This document shows, piece by piece, positions 46,391-54,528 of a stretch of 64,000 nt of DNA. The DNA comes from Seonamhaeicola sp. (lineage in GTDB: Bacteria > Bacteroidota > Bacteroidia > Flavobacteriales > Flavobacteriaceae): positions 248,001 to 312,000 of the forward strand of contig NZ_JANQJQ010000030.1 of assembly GCF_028281565.1 (NCBI RefSeq). Reading direction: 5' to 3'. How positions within the stretch are numbered: position 1 is the stretch's first letter; each line of letters starts with the position of its first letter. Position numbers and translations under genes: made by a program. The notes beneath the pieces are model-generated. The model did no database searches. It worked only from the letters and a program-made list of their open reading frames with translations, and had not been told where the DNA came from.

Positions 46391-47539
46391 ATGTCCTATT
46401 TAATACATAAAAGGAATATTTATAAAGCACTTTTTGAAGAGCAAGAGCTTCCAACCCATATTCGGAAAGTAGCTTTTAATACCACTGATGTTAGCTTACC
46501 TAATTTAAATAGGTACCAAGATAAGATTGGCGTTTTTAATTTATATCCGGATTATTTGAAGTTAACTACCCCGGATGGTTACCATAGTAGTTTTATCTAC
46601 CAAAAGCCTGGGTTTGCAATTAATCTTAAGCCTTTTGATTCTTTCGAAGGTTTTGTGAAACAACTGAAACCCAACTTTAGAAAAGTTGTAAGAAGATCGG
46701 TAAAACGCTTAGAATCATGTTTCAATATTTCCTATCAGATGTATTATGGTGATATAGATAAAACTACCTATAATCTATTAATGGAACGCCTTATTGATAT
46801 GATAGAACAGCGGTTTTCCCAACGTGAAGGAAGAAATCGTGTTTTGGAGGAATGGGACTACTATCATGGTTTTGCTTATGCTAATATTTTGAACAAAAAA
46901 GCCTCATTATTTGTAATTTACAACGAAAATGAACCTATAGAGATATCGCTTAATTTTCATCTGGGAAACATGATGTATAGTTCTATTTCTTCGTACGACC
47001 TCGATTATGGAAAATTTAGTCTTGGAAATATTGAGATATTCATGCAATTGGAATGGTGTTTCAATAATGATATTATTTTGTTCGATATGGGTTATGGAGA
47101 TTTTGATTACAAGAGACGGTGGAGTAATCTAACCTATCAGTTCAAGACACTGATCATCTCAAAAAAGAACAATTTTATTTCCAAGACAGTCTGTTTTTGG
47201 AACCTCTTGAAATTTAAGACGATTAACTATTTAATAGCAAAGAAACTAAATAACAGATATAATAGCCTTTTAGGTTTTTTAAAAGGTAAAAAGGAAACGA
47301 AAGTAGAGACTGAGTATACCCTGAGCCCTATTGATGAGCTTCCGGAAGATGTCCGCCCAATAGATTTTAAAAGCTTTGAAAATCCGTCGTTAAAAAAGCC
47401 GATCTACGACTTTTTATATAGTAATTCTGAATTTGTCGACAAGGTAAAAGCCTATTCGATTCTTAGTGATACCAATAGCTTCATCATTGAAGGCAGTAAG
47501 ATTAACTCAAAAATAACATTTGAAAATGCCTCAAATTAA
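46391..47539 (+). CDS. CelD/FemAB-like GNAT paralogue 3 with C-terminal module
   Basis: 382 residues, ATG 13 nt after paralogue 2. Blocks: KRLESCFNISYQMYYGDI (105-122), EQRFSQREGRNRVLEEWDYY (139-158), KKASLFVIYNENEPIEISLNFH (169-190), SYDLDYGKFSLGNIEIF and FDMGYGDFDYKRRWSN (200-246). The C-terminal module has KPIYDFLYSNSEFVDKVKAY and FIIEGSK. No signal peptide or membrane helix, so probably cytoplasmic. The next gene starts within its last 14 nt. Confidence 0.87.
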   Translation: MSYLIHKRNIYKALFEEQELPTHIRKVAFNTTDVSLPNLNRYQDKIGVFNLYPDYLKLTTPDGYHSSFIYQKPGFAINLKPFDSFEGFVKQLKPNFRKVVRRSVKRLESCFNISYQMYYGDIDKTTYNLLMERLIDMIEQRFSQREGRNRVLEEWDYYHGFAYANILNKKASLFVIYNENEPIEISLNFHLGNMMYSSISSYDLDYGKFSLGNIEIFMQLEWCFNNDIILFDMGYGDFDYKRRWSNLTYQFKTLIISKKNNFISKTVCFWNLLKFKTINYLIAKKLNNRYNSLLGFLKGKKETKVETEYTLSPIDELPEDVRPIDFKSFENPSLKKPIYDFLYSNSEFVDKVKAYSILSDTNSFIIEGSKINSKITFENASN

Positions 47540-48671
47540 ACGTTATCAATTTTTATGGAATTATTTTAAAAGAAGCCAGGGCATTATCCCTGATTGCTAT
47601 GCTAATCTCTATTTTAATGATAAGACCTTTTCAAACAAGCGTTCCAGGAATCAATTGGATGCTGTAAACTATATTAGCCTGTTCCCCAATTTTTTCCGGG
47701 CTGAATTGACCAAAGAAGCGTATAAACTTATCAAGGTTCCCCATTATGGTATGGATGGCTTAGGGATTTTACTTAATAAAGACTACACTTACGATAGTTA
47801 TAAAAATGAACATATTAAGAAGTCGTTTTTAAAGGGGTTTAGACGCTCTCTAAGAAGGCTTGAAACCTGTTTAAATATTAGATACGAATATAATTATGGT
47901 AGTATTTCTGAAGAGAAATTAAAGCTTATTCTAAGTCACCTATATACAATGCTGAATGTCAGGTTTAAGGAAAAAGACACGAACAGTGTTTTTATGGACG
48001 AATGGGATATAAACACAGAAAATCTTAAGCAATTAATTGAACAAAAAAGATCGTCTTTATTTGTTGTCTACCATAATGATGATCCTATTAGCATATCTAT
48101 TAACAGGCATGTTAATAATGATATTTTTCTTAGTGAATGTCATGCTTATGATACAGATTTCAGTAAGTTCGGTTTAGGGCATATCGATAATTATATGCTA
48201 CTGAATTGGAGTATAGACAACAAGGTATATTTTTTAGATCTAGGCCTGGGAAGCGCAAGTTACAAAAACAAATGGTGCAATTTTGACTATAATTTAGAGT
48301 ATCAAATCTATTATAAGAAAGGCATGATTTCGGCCAGGCTCGTGGCCAATTTTGAAGCCCTTAAAATCCATATTAAAAATAGGATAAAAAAGCTAAAACT
48401 TGATGAAGCCGCTTCCAGGTTAAAAAAAAGAAGTCCTAATGACAAGCCAGTTGCTTACACAACAGAGGCTATCAGCCTTGATGAAGCAGTCCGTAAAACT
48501 AAGAGCTTAAATTGTCTTAACAATTATGAGTCCGGCAAACTTACCAGAAGAATGGTAGTAGATTTTGTTTATACCTATGAAGAACATTTAGACAAGGTTT
48601 CCGCATTTAAAGTACATGAAAATTTATTTGTAATTAAAGGAGAAAAAAAGGCCATAGAGATTAAATTTTGA
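47526..48671 (+). CDS. CelD/FemAB-like GNAT paralogue 4 with C-terminal module
   Basis: 381 residues from ATG 47526 (MPQIKRYQFLWNYF); a TTG at 47520 is possible but unneeded. Blocks: RRLETCLNIRYEYNYGSI, NVRFKEKDTNSVFMDEWD, KRSSLFVVYHNDDPISISINRH, and HAYDTDFSKFGLGHIDNY...LDLGLGSASYKNKWCN. The usual acidic GD of the core is replaced by GSAS. The C-terminal module VVDFVYTYEEHLDKVSAFKV...FVIKGEKK closes the protein. Overlaps paralogue 3 by 14 nt and lies 1 nt before paralogue 5. Confidence 0.87.
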   Translation: MPQIKRYQFLWNYFKRSQGIIPDCYANLYFNDKTFSNKRSRNQLDAVNYISLFPNFFRAELTKEAYKLIKVPHYGMDGLGILLNKDYTYDSYKNEHIKKSFLKGFRRSLRRLETCLNIRYEYNYGSISEEKLKLILSHLYTMLNVRFKEKDTNSVFMDEWDINTENLKQLIEQKRSSLFVVYHNDDPISISINRHVNNDIFLSECHAYDTDFSKFGLGHIDNYMLLNWSIDNKVYFLDLGLGSASYKNKWCNFDYNLEYQIYYKKGMISARLVANFEALKIHIKNRIKKLKLDEAASRLKKRSPNDKPVAYTTEAISLDEAVRKTKSLNCLNNYESGKLTRRMVVDFVYTYEEHLDKVSAFKVHENLFVIKGEKKAIEIKF

Positions 48672-48672
48672 T

Positions 48673-49857
48673 ATGAACAGACGTAACGGGTTATTTACTT
48701 TAGATTTTTATGGTTCTTTTTTTCTTAAAAATGCCATTCCTCCTATCTATGAGTCTATAGATTATACCCATAATAATAAGCCTTTTTACGAAAAACCGGA
48801 AAAAAATAGTCAGGAAAAAGAAAGCCTGGTATATTACAACAAATTGTTCCCTAAATACATTAATCCTACAAAAATATCTGATGATTATAAACTCAAAAAG
48901 CTGGAGCAATCCAAATTAGACGGTTTTGGAATCAATATCACAGGGACCGATAGCATTGAAACCTATTTAACCAATAACATTAAACCCAGTTCCAGATCTC
49001 CAATAAAAAGAAAAATTAAGAGGTTGGAATTATGTTTTAAAATTCGGAGCGAATTCTATTTTGGAAAGAATTTATCTAAAGAAACATTCAACAATGTTAT
49101 ACCGGAATTAAAGCGACTGTTGGAACGCAGATTTGCCCAAAGAAACGACAGAAATGAGGCTTTGGAAAACTGGGATAATTATGTTTCGGAAACGTATCAA
49201 AGGATTCGCAATAAAGAAGCAATGCTTTATGTAATGTATGCCAATGATACCGTTATTGGCATATCGCTCAATTTTAGCATTAAAGCTATTTTAATAGGGC
49301 ACATTATTGCCTATGATATCGATTATGCCAAATTTGGCCTGGGTAATACCATAGTTTATAAAATATTGGAATGGTGCATTGCTAACAATTATAGCATACT
49401 AGATATGGGTAACGGAGAGATGGAATATAAATCTATCTGGTGTAATGCCATCTATCAATACGACTATCATTTTGTTTATAAAAAAAAATCACTCCCGGCC
49501 TATATAATCGCATATATCCAAATAGTAAAAATGAAGTTTAAAAACTTCTTAAAAGTTATCAAGTTCGACCTGGTGTTCAAAACAATTAAAAACAAAATCC
49601 AGGGAAGGAAACCACCAGTCTATGCAGTAGCACAACAATTCAAACTAGAGAAAATACCGCCTGATACTAAAGTCCCGGAAAAGTCCGTTAAGTTAGATTT
49701 TTTCCATGCTGACACTAATCACATAAGAAAATGGATTGTCGATTTTGTATTTCTGTCAAAAGAATCTTTGGAGTATATTGGTGTCTACAAACTTTCTGAA
49801 AGCCATTTTTTGATCAAAGGGCGGAACAATGCCGGACAAATAACGCTTGAGCATTAA
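48673..49857 (+). CDS. CelD/FemAB-like GNAT paralogue 5 with C-terminal module
   Basis: 394 residues, ATG one base after the preceding stop. Blocks: KRLELCFKIRSEFYFG-like (RLELC where others have RLESC), ERRFAQRNDRNEALENWDNY, KEAMLYVMYANDTVIGISLNFS (His replaced by Ser), and AYDIDYAKFGLGNTIVY...LDMGNGEMEYKSIWCN. The C-terminal module has IVDFVFLSKESLEYIGVYKL and FLIKGRNN. These changes at conserved positions suggest a different acceptor from paralogues 3 and 6. Confidence 0.87.
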   Translation: MNRRNGLFTLDFYGSFFLKNAIPPIYESIDYTHNNKPFYEKPEKNSQEKESLVYYNKLFPKYINPTKISDDYKLKKLEQSKLDGFGINITGTDSIETYLTNNIKPSSRSPIKRKIKRLELCFKIRSEFYFGKNLSKETFNNVIPELKRLLERRFAQRNDRNEALENWDNYVSETYQRIRNKEAMLYVMYANDTVIGISLNFSIKAILIGHIIAYDIDYAKFGLGNTIVYKILEWCIANNYSILDMGNGEMEYKSIWCNAIYQYDYHFVYKKKSLPAYIIAYIQIVKMKFKNFLKVIKFDLVFKTIKNKIQGRKPPVYAVAQQFKLEKIPPDTKVPEKSVKLDFFHADTNHIRKWIVDFVFLSKESLEYIGVYKLSESHFLIKGRNNAGQITLEH

Positions 49858-49869
49858 ATATGAATTGGA

Positions 49870-51036
49870 ATGGTAGATAAACTTGATTTCTATAATACGC
49901 TCACCGAAAGGCATAAAGTACTTAGTCTTTACAGCAAACTAGAACTAAATACCTCTGCAAGATGTTTAAGTTTTGAACGAAACGAAGAAGTAGAATTCAG
50001 CAAAAATAAAGCTGTTTCTGTAAAGTTATTTCCTTCTTACTTATCTCCTGCTTTTAAGAACGAACCTGAACTAAACATCCTTAAAATACCTCAAAGTAAG
50101 ATTAACGGATATGCTGTGGTTATTAATGAGAAAACTGATATTCAGAGTTTTTTAAAGGACCAATACAGCAAAAGCTTCAAGCAAAATATTAACCGGTTTG
50201 TAAACAGATTGGAAAGCTGCTTTAATATTCAGTACAAAATGTACTATGGCAGTATTACTTCAGATGATTATCAAAAATACATGTTGATGCTACACGACAT
50301 GCTGGTAACTCGATTTAAGCAACGTAATGAAAAGAATGATATACTGGAAAACTGGCCTTTTTATCTCGATAGCACTTACGATTTAATTAATTCTAAAAAA
50401 GCGTCCCTGTTTGTTATTTACAGTGATAACACCCCTATTCATATATGTGTTAACCACCATTTCGACAAACTTTTTTTTGTGTCAATCCCCTCGTTTGATT
50501 TAGATTACACCAAATTTGCCCTCGGTAATATTTCTATATATAAACTATTGGAGTGGGCTCTTGATAATGACTATAATCTGTTAGATATGGCCTATGGTGA
50601 TTTGGAATACAAACGGCGTTGGAGCACTTTAATTTACAAGTTTGATCATCATATTGTCTATCCGAAAAATATTTTTAAAGTAGGTGTTTTGGCTAAAATT
50701 GAGTATAACATCATAGCCTTTAAAAATGTCTTAAAAAAATATAGGGTGGATAAAAAAGTGAAGCAATTAAAATCCTTGGTTCGGGGAAAAAAGGCGCAAT
50801 TAAGACTATCAACCTATTCTACAATAGACAATATAGATTTAAGCCAATTGAAACAATTAACCCCTGTGGATATGAATTCCGAAGAAGGATGTATGCTTAA
50901 AAGGCCCTTATTTGATTTCCTTTTTAAACAGAAGGAACATATTTCGAACATCAACCTATTCAAGAATGAATCTGATAATGAATACGTTATAATTGGAAAA
51001 AATGCCAATCAAAAAATCAGTATTCAAAACACCTAA
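49870..51036 (+). CDS. CelD/FemAB-like GNAT paralogue 6 with C-terminal module
   Basis: 388 residues, ATG 12 nt after paralogue 5. Blocks: NRFVNRLESCFNIQYKMYYGSI, VTRFKQRNEKNDILENWPFY, KKASLFVIYSDNTPIHICVNHH, and SFDLDYTKFALGNISIY...LDMAYGDLEYKRRWST. It is closest in motif to paralogue 3. The C-terminal module has RPLFDFLFKQKEHISNINLF and YVIIGKNA. Last of the tandem run; the second cupin-8 gene follows after 88 nt. Confidence 0.87.
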   Translation: MVDKLDFYNTLTERHKVLSLYSKLELNTSARCLSFERNEEVEFSKNKAVSVKLFPSYLSPAFKNEPELNILKIPQSKINGYAVVINEKTDIQSFLKDQYSKSFKQNINRFVNRLESCFNIQYKMYYGSITSDDYQKYMLMLHDMLVTRFKQRNEKNDILENWPFYLDSTYDLINSKKASLFVIYSDNTPIHICVNHHFDKLFFVSIPSFDLDYTKFALGNISIYKLLEWALDNDYNLLDMAYGDLEYKRRWSTLIYKFDHHIVYPKNIFKVGVLAKIEYNIIAFKNVLKKYRVDKKVKQLKSLVRGKKAQLRLSTYSTIDNIDLSQLKQLTPVDMNSEEGCMLKRPLFDFLFKQKEHISNINLFKNESDNEYVIIGKNANQKISIQNT

Positions 51037-51124
51037 AACCTAAAAACTTACGATTTATCGATTTTAATATCTTAAAAAGAAAATTTACAGGATATTTATA
51101 GTCCAAATTTAAAACCTTGCTTAA

Positions 51125-51946
51125 ATGGATATTTTAAACGACATATTAGAGCGTAGTAAAGCCATTGAAGAACTTAACGATATTGATCCCAAGATCTTTA
51201 AATCTAAATATTTTAACAAAAAGCCTGTAGTTTTAAGAGGTTTTGCCAAAGATTGGGGAGCCACCAAGAAATGGGATTTTGATTTCTTGTTAAATCTGGA
51301 ATCTGATAAAGATATCGATCTGTTATCCGGTAATTTTATTCAGGATGATAACCGATATAAAAAATCTTCGTTTAAAGATTATATACAGAAACTAAAAGAT
51401 GCTGAGATTAACAAAGATAATTTCAAAGACTACCTGACAACCTTAGATATCTTTAAAACTTATCCTCACCTTAAAGAGGATATCGATTTTTCCATATTTG
51501 AAGGCCTTAATGCAGTTAATGATGTTACCGCGTGGATAGGTCCCGCAGGAACAATTTCGGGTTTTCATGCCGATACCGGAAAAAATATGTATGCTCAGGT
51601 CAAAGGACGAAAGATGTTTATTTTGGCCTCTACCAAATTCAACAGTAAAATGTATCCCAGCAGCAAATATATAAATGGTGCTGTTGCCAGTAAGGTAAAT
51701 ATCAACGACATTATTCCGGAGGACTTTCCAAAGTTAAACGATGTTGAGTTTATTAAGGTCATTTTGGAACCCGGCGATGTACTTCATGTACCGTCAAAAT
51801 GGTGGCATTATGTGCAATCTCTTGATACATCAATTAGTATTAGCGATTTCGGTTTTTCAAAATTTGAAATGTTCAGTATAAAAGCAATAGATTATCTGCA
51901 TCGTAGAGGCTATTATAAATCTAAAAATTGCTTCTGCTGTAATTAA
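51125..51946 (+). CDS. JmjC/cupin-8 hydroxylase-like protein, copy 2
   Basis: 273 residues, clearly paralogous to the gene at 44025. Shared features are MDILNDI, PVVLRGFAKDWGATKKWDFDF, WIGPAGTISGFHAD (H148, D150), ILEPGDVLHVPSKWWHYVQSLDTSIS (H228) and a cysteine-ended tail FCCN (C269, C271, C272). The facial triad predicts Fe(II)/2OG chemistry; the second position after His is Ala here and Trp in copy 1. Same strand as the GNAT array. Possible targets are an array product, a peptide or a protein (inference). Confidence 0.87.
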   Translation: MDILNDILERSKAIEELNDIDPKIFKSKYFNKKPVVLRGFAKDWGATKKWDFDFLLNLESDKDIDLLSGNFIQDDNRYKKSSFKDYIQKLKDAEINKDNFKDYLTTLDIFKTYPHLKEDIDFSIFEGLNAVNDVTAWIGPAGTISGFHADTGKNMYAQVKGRKMFILASTKFNSKMYPSSKYINGAVASKVNINDIIPEDFPKLNDVEFIKVILEPGDVLHVPSKWWHYVQSLDTSISISDFGFSKFEMFSIKAIDYLHRRGYYKSKNCFCCN

Positions 51947-51971
51947 ACCATCCCCCTAAATCCAAGACAAA

Positions 51972-52484
51972 ATGAACCTCCTGAAAAAGTGGTATAAACA
52001 TCTTATTGTTTTTGTTGTTCTGGCTCCCAACCTATTCGTTGTGGCGTTTGGTATTGAAAGCTTTCCGTTTACTTGTGCTCCTATGTTTGGTCATTATATT
52101 GACAACAATACCAATTTGTATATATTTAAATTTGAAGGTGTCAGGAAGGGGATCAAAACGGATCTATCTAATTATTATAACAAGCCTGAGGATTGCTTTA
52201 TAAGGCACTTTTTTAGTAAAGTGTATGGTTCTGCAGAGGCTATCTCTCCTTTCACACACAAATTAACCGAAAGCCCCGAGGCCTTCAACCAAAGAATGAA
52301 TGCCTTTTTTGAGGACTATACAGCGTTCCTTAAAAAAGAACACCAAATGACTTTCGACAGAATTGACATTTCAGTTAAGTCTGTTGATCAGAACAGAAAC
52401 GTTTTAATGGATTATAAAATCTTAGGGAGTTTTATAAGTTCTAACAGCAGTTATGTGTCAGTCTATAAGCCTAAAAATAAATAA
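51972..52484 (+). CDS. Small membrane-anchored protein, HTTM-associated type
   Basis: 170 residues. N-terminal transmembrane segment (about 11-28), then FPFTCAPMFGHYIDNNTNLYIFKFEG and a soluble domain. The PMFG...LY motif matches RMFGKIDKMLY of the protein at 33368, and again the gene directly precedes an HTTM-like gene (2-nt gap). The pair may form a complex. Function unknown. Confidence 0.68.
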   Translation: MNLLKKWYKHLIVFVVLAPNLFVVAFGIESFPFTCAPMFGHYIDNNTNLYIFKFEGVRKGIKTDLSNYYNKPEDCFIRHFFSKVYGSAEAISPFTHKLTESPEAFNQRMNAFFEDYTAFLKKEHQMTFDRIDISVKSVDQNRNVLMDYKILGSFISSNSSYVSVYKPKNK

Positions 52485-52486
52485 TA

Positions 52487-53536
52487 GTGGTAGCTTTAAC
52501 AAATAAACTAATACAATTAATTAGATACGTCCTTAGCTATCCCTTAAGCCTTATTAGGATTACTCTGCCGGTTTTTATAGGTAAAAAGGTTTATGGGAGT
52601 TCAAGTTATGAGTTTTATTTAGAGTTTAATTCAAGCTATATTAATGGCAAAACCTGGTTTCTGGAAATGTTACCAGACTTTGTTTTTAATTTAGATTATA
52701 GTCAATTCATTTTTTTCAAATACTTCCTAATTATTGTCATATTATGCTCAAGTATTGGTTTATTAGGAAGGCTAAATTTGTTGATTCTGGCAGGTTATTC
52801 ATATTTGCTTTTTGGTATAGGAGAAGGTTATGGTATTTTTGACCACCACACTTCGCTACCTGCCCAGGTACTTTTTGCCTTAGCCCTGGTACCGGGATCA
52901 ATGAAATTATCCGTAGATAATATCTTAGTGACTTTTATTAGGAAAAGAAAAAACCTATTTTCCTATAATCCCACTCCAAAATGGGGGTTTAACCTGGTAT
53001 TAGCTTTAGTAGCAGTAACCTATTTTACAGCAGGTCTGTCAAAAATCCGATATGGCGGATTAAAATGGATGGATGGTTCTACGTTAAGTTTCTATTTAAA
53101 AGAACGTACGGATAACTATGCAAAGCAAGGTGAGGCGCAATTGGTTATTGGAGATGCCACTATGCCTTCTAATAAAAAATGGAAGGATCCTTTTGGTTTT
53201 GTTGCCCACACCTATGGTAATTATCAAACTGTTAAAAGCAAAAATGCCATGGCAGACTATGTTGCTAATAACGGGTTCCTGGTTGCACTTTTATCTATTG
53301 GTAGTTTATTATTTGAACTATTGGCTTTCATTGTCTTCATTAATTCCAGATATAGAAACATGTTCTTGATTACAGCAATTCTGTTTCATCTATCAATTGG
53401 CGAACTTATGGGTATATCGTTTAGGCAGTATAGATTAATTTGTTTATTTTTAATAGACTGGAAACTAATTTTTGATACTGTTATTGGCATAGCGCAACAG
53501 AAAAAATTAAAATTGATCAGGGTTAGGTCGAACTAA
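52487..53536 (+). CDS. HTTM-like polytopic membrane protein
   Basis: 349 residues, GTG start 2 nt after the small partner gene; no ATG fits better. At least six to eight transmembrane helices. FTAGLSKIRYGGLKWMDGSTLSFYL and FRQYRLICLFLIDW are typical of the HTTM / vitamin-K-carboxylase-like membrane domain. A DHHTSLPAQVLFAL segment lies in the middle. Chemistry in bacteria is unproven. With 51972 it forms the second module of this type in the window. Confidence 0.75.
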   Translation: MVALTNKLIQLIRYVLSYPLSLIRITLPVFIGKKVYGSSSYEFYLEFNSSYINGKTWFLEMLPDFVFNLDYSQFIFFKYFLIIVILCSSIGLLGRLNLLILAGYSYLLFGIGEGYGIFDHHTSLPAQVLFALALVPGSMKLSVDNILVTFIRKRKNLFSYNPTPKWGFNLVLALVAVTYFTAGLSKIRYGGLKWMDGSTLSFYLKERTDNYAKQGEAQLVIGDATMPSNKKWKDPFGFVAHTYGNYQTVKSKNAMADYVANNGFLVALLSIGSLLFELLAFIVFINSRYRNMFLITAILFHLSIGELMGISFRQYRLICLFLIDWKLIFDTVIGIAQQKKLKLIRVRSN

Positions 53537-53549
53537 CTAATTAAGTACA

Positions 53550-54506
53550 ATGAAAAAATTAATTGTCAAGTCTATTATTTACAGTGTTTTGATTCTGTTA
53601 GCTTTAGAATTAATGGTTCGGGCTTTTCATCTATACCAACAGTACCCTCCCTATATTATAGACGATAAAAATGTTGAAGTAAATGCACCTAATCAAAACG
53701 GGTATTACGTAACCGGAAACCGGCGAATGAATTTTGCCGAATACTATATCAATAAATCCGGGTTTAATTCTTATCGTGAATTTGAGCCCACTGCCGATGG
53801 TATTGAGGTTGCTTTAATTGGCGATTCGTTTATTGAAGGGTTTCACCAAAACTATTATAACTCTACGGGAAGAAAAATTGAGAACCTACTGGAAGAAAAA
53901 GTCCAGGTCTATGAATATGGTTACTCCGGATATGACTTTGCTGACCAGGTGCATTTAATATCTGCTTATAAAGAACAATTTGAGCTAATTGATCATGTTA
54001 TTATTTATTTAAAATTTTATATGGATCTTGAAAGAGGCACTTATGAACCAAATCATTATAGGGTTGATCTACAGAATTCATTAAGCTTTAGACTACAGGA
54101 TAATATTAAACTAATTGCTTATGCAAAAGGCATCGGTGTTTTGCGTCCGTTTAGAAACTTAAAGGATAGAATTCTGGGTACTCAAAGAGTACATCGGGAA
54201 TATATTGATGATCACGCTTCTGAAGAAGACACCAAAAAGTATTTGGACAATTTTAAAACACTTGTAAAAACATATAATATTGATAAAACCAAAACAACAT
54301 TCTTGTTAGATGGTAAAAAAACAAGTCCCCTGTTTCTGGACTATTGCAATTCTAATGGATATAAGTATGTGGATTACGGACCAACTTTAGACAATTCCAA
54401 AACGCCTACAACACTTATTTATGATCAGCATTGGAATAATCATGGCAGGAATTTAATAGCTGAAGTTCTGGCAAAATATATTCGAAATCATTTATCAATT
54501 CAATAA
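53550..54506 (+). CDS. Membrane-anchored SGNH-hydrolase-like protein, copy 1
   Basis: 318 residues. N-terminal signal anchor (about 5-23), then GNRRMNFAEYYINKSGFNSYREF. Block I LIGDSFIEGF has nucleophile S93; block V YDQHWNNHGR has D292/H294. AlgJ/AlgX- and WcfL-like SGNH proteins with this topology act in the periplasm in glycan O-acetylation, with an MBOAT partner such as the one at 55498. Shares the same architecture with the convergent copy at 54529. Confidence 0.85.
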   Translation: MKKLIVKSIIYSVLILLALELMVRAFHLYQQYPPYIIDDKNVEVNAPNQNGYYVTGNRRMNFAEYYINKSGFNSYREFEPTADGIEVALIGDSFIEGFHQNYYNSTGRKIENLLEEKVQVYEYGYSGYDFADQVHLISAYKEQFELIDHVIIYLKFYMDLERGTYEPNHYRVDLQNSLSFRLQDNIKLIAYAKGIGVLRPFRNLKDRILGTQRVHREYIDDHASEEDTKKYLDNFKTLVKTYNIDKTKTTFLLDGKKTSPLFLDYCNSNGYKYVDYGPTLDNSKTPTTLIYDQHWNNHGRNLIAEVLAKYIRNHLSIQ

Positions 54507-54528
54507 TTTCAATAGCAATCCCTTCAAA

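Noticed and set aside
42720-51036. Tandem GNAT genes as CRISPR, toxin-antitoxin or phage genes
   Set aside because: They are full-length, about 380-420 residue GNAT-fold paralogues without DNA repeats, antitoxin partners or phage neighbours.
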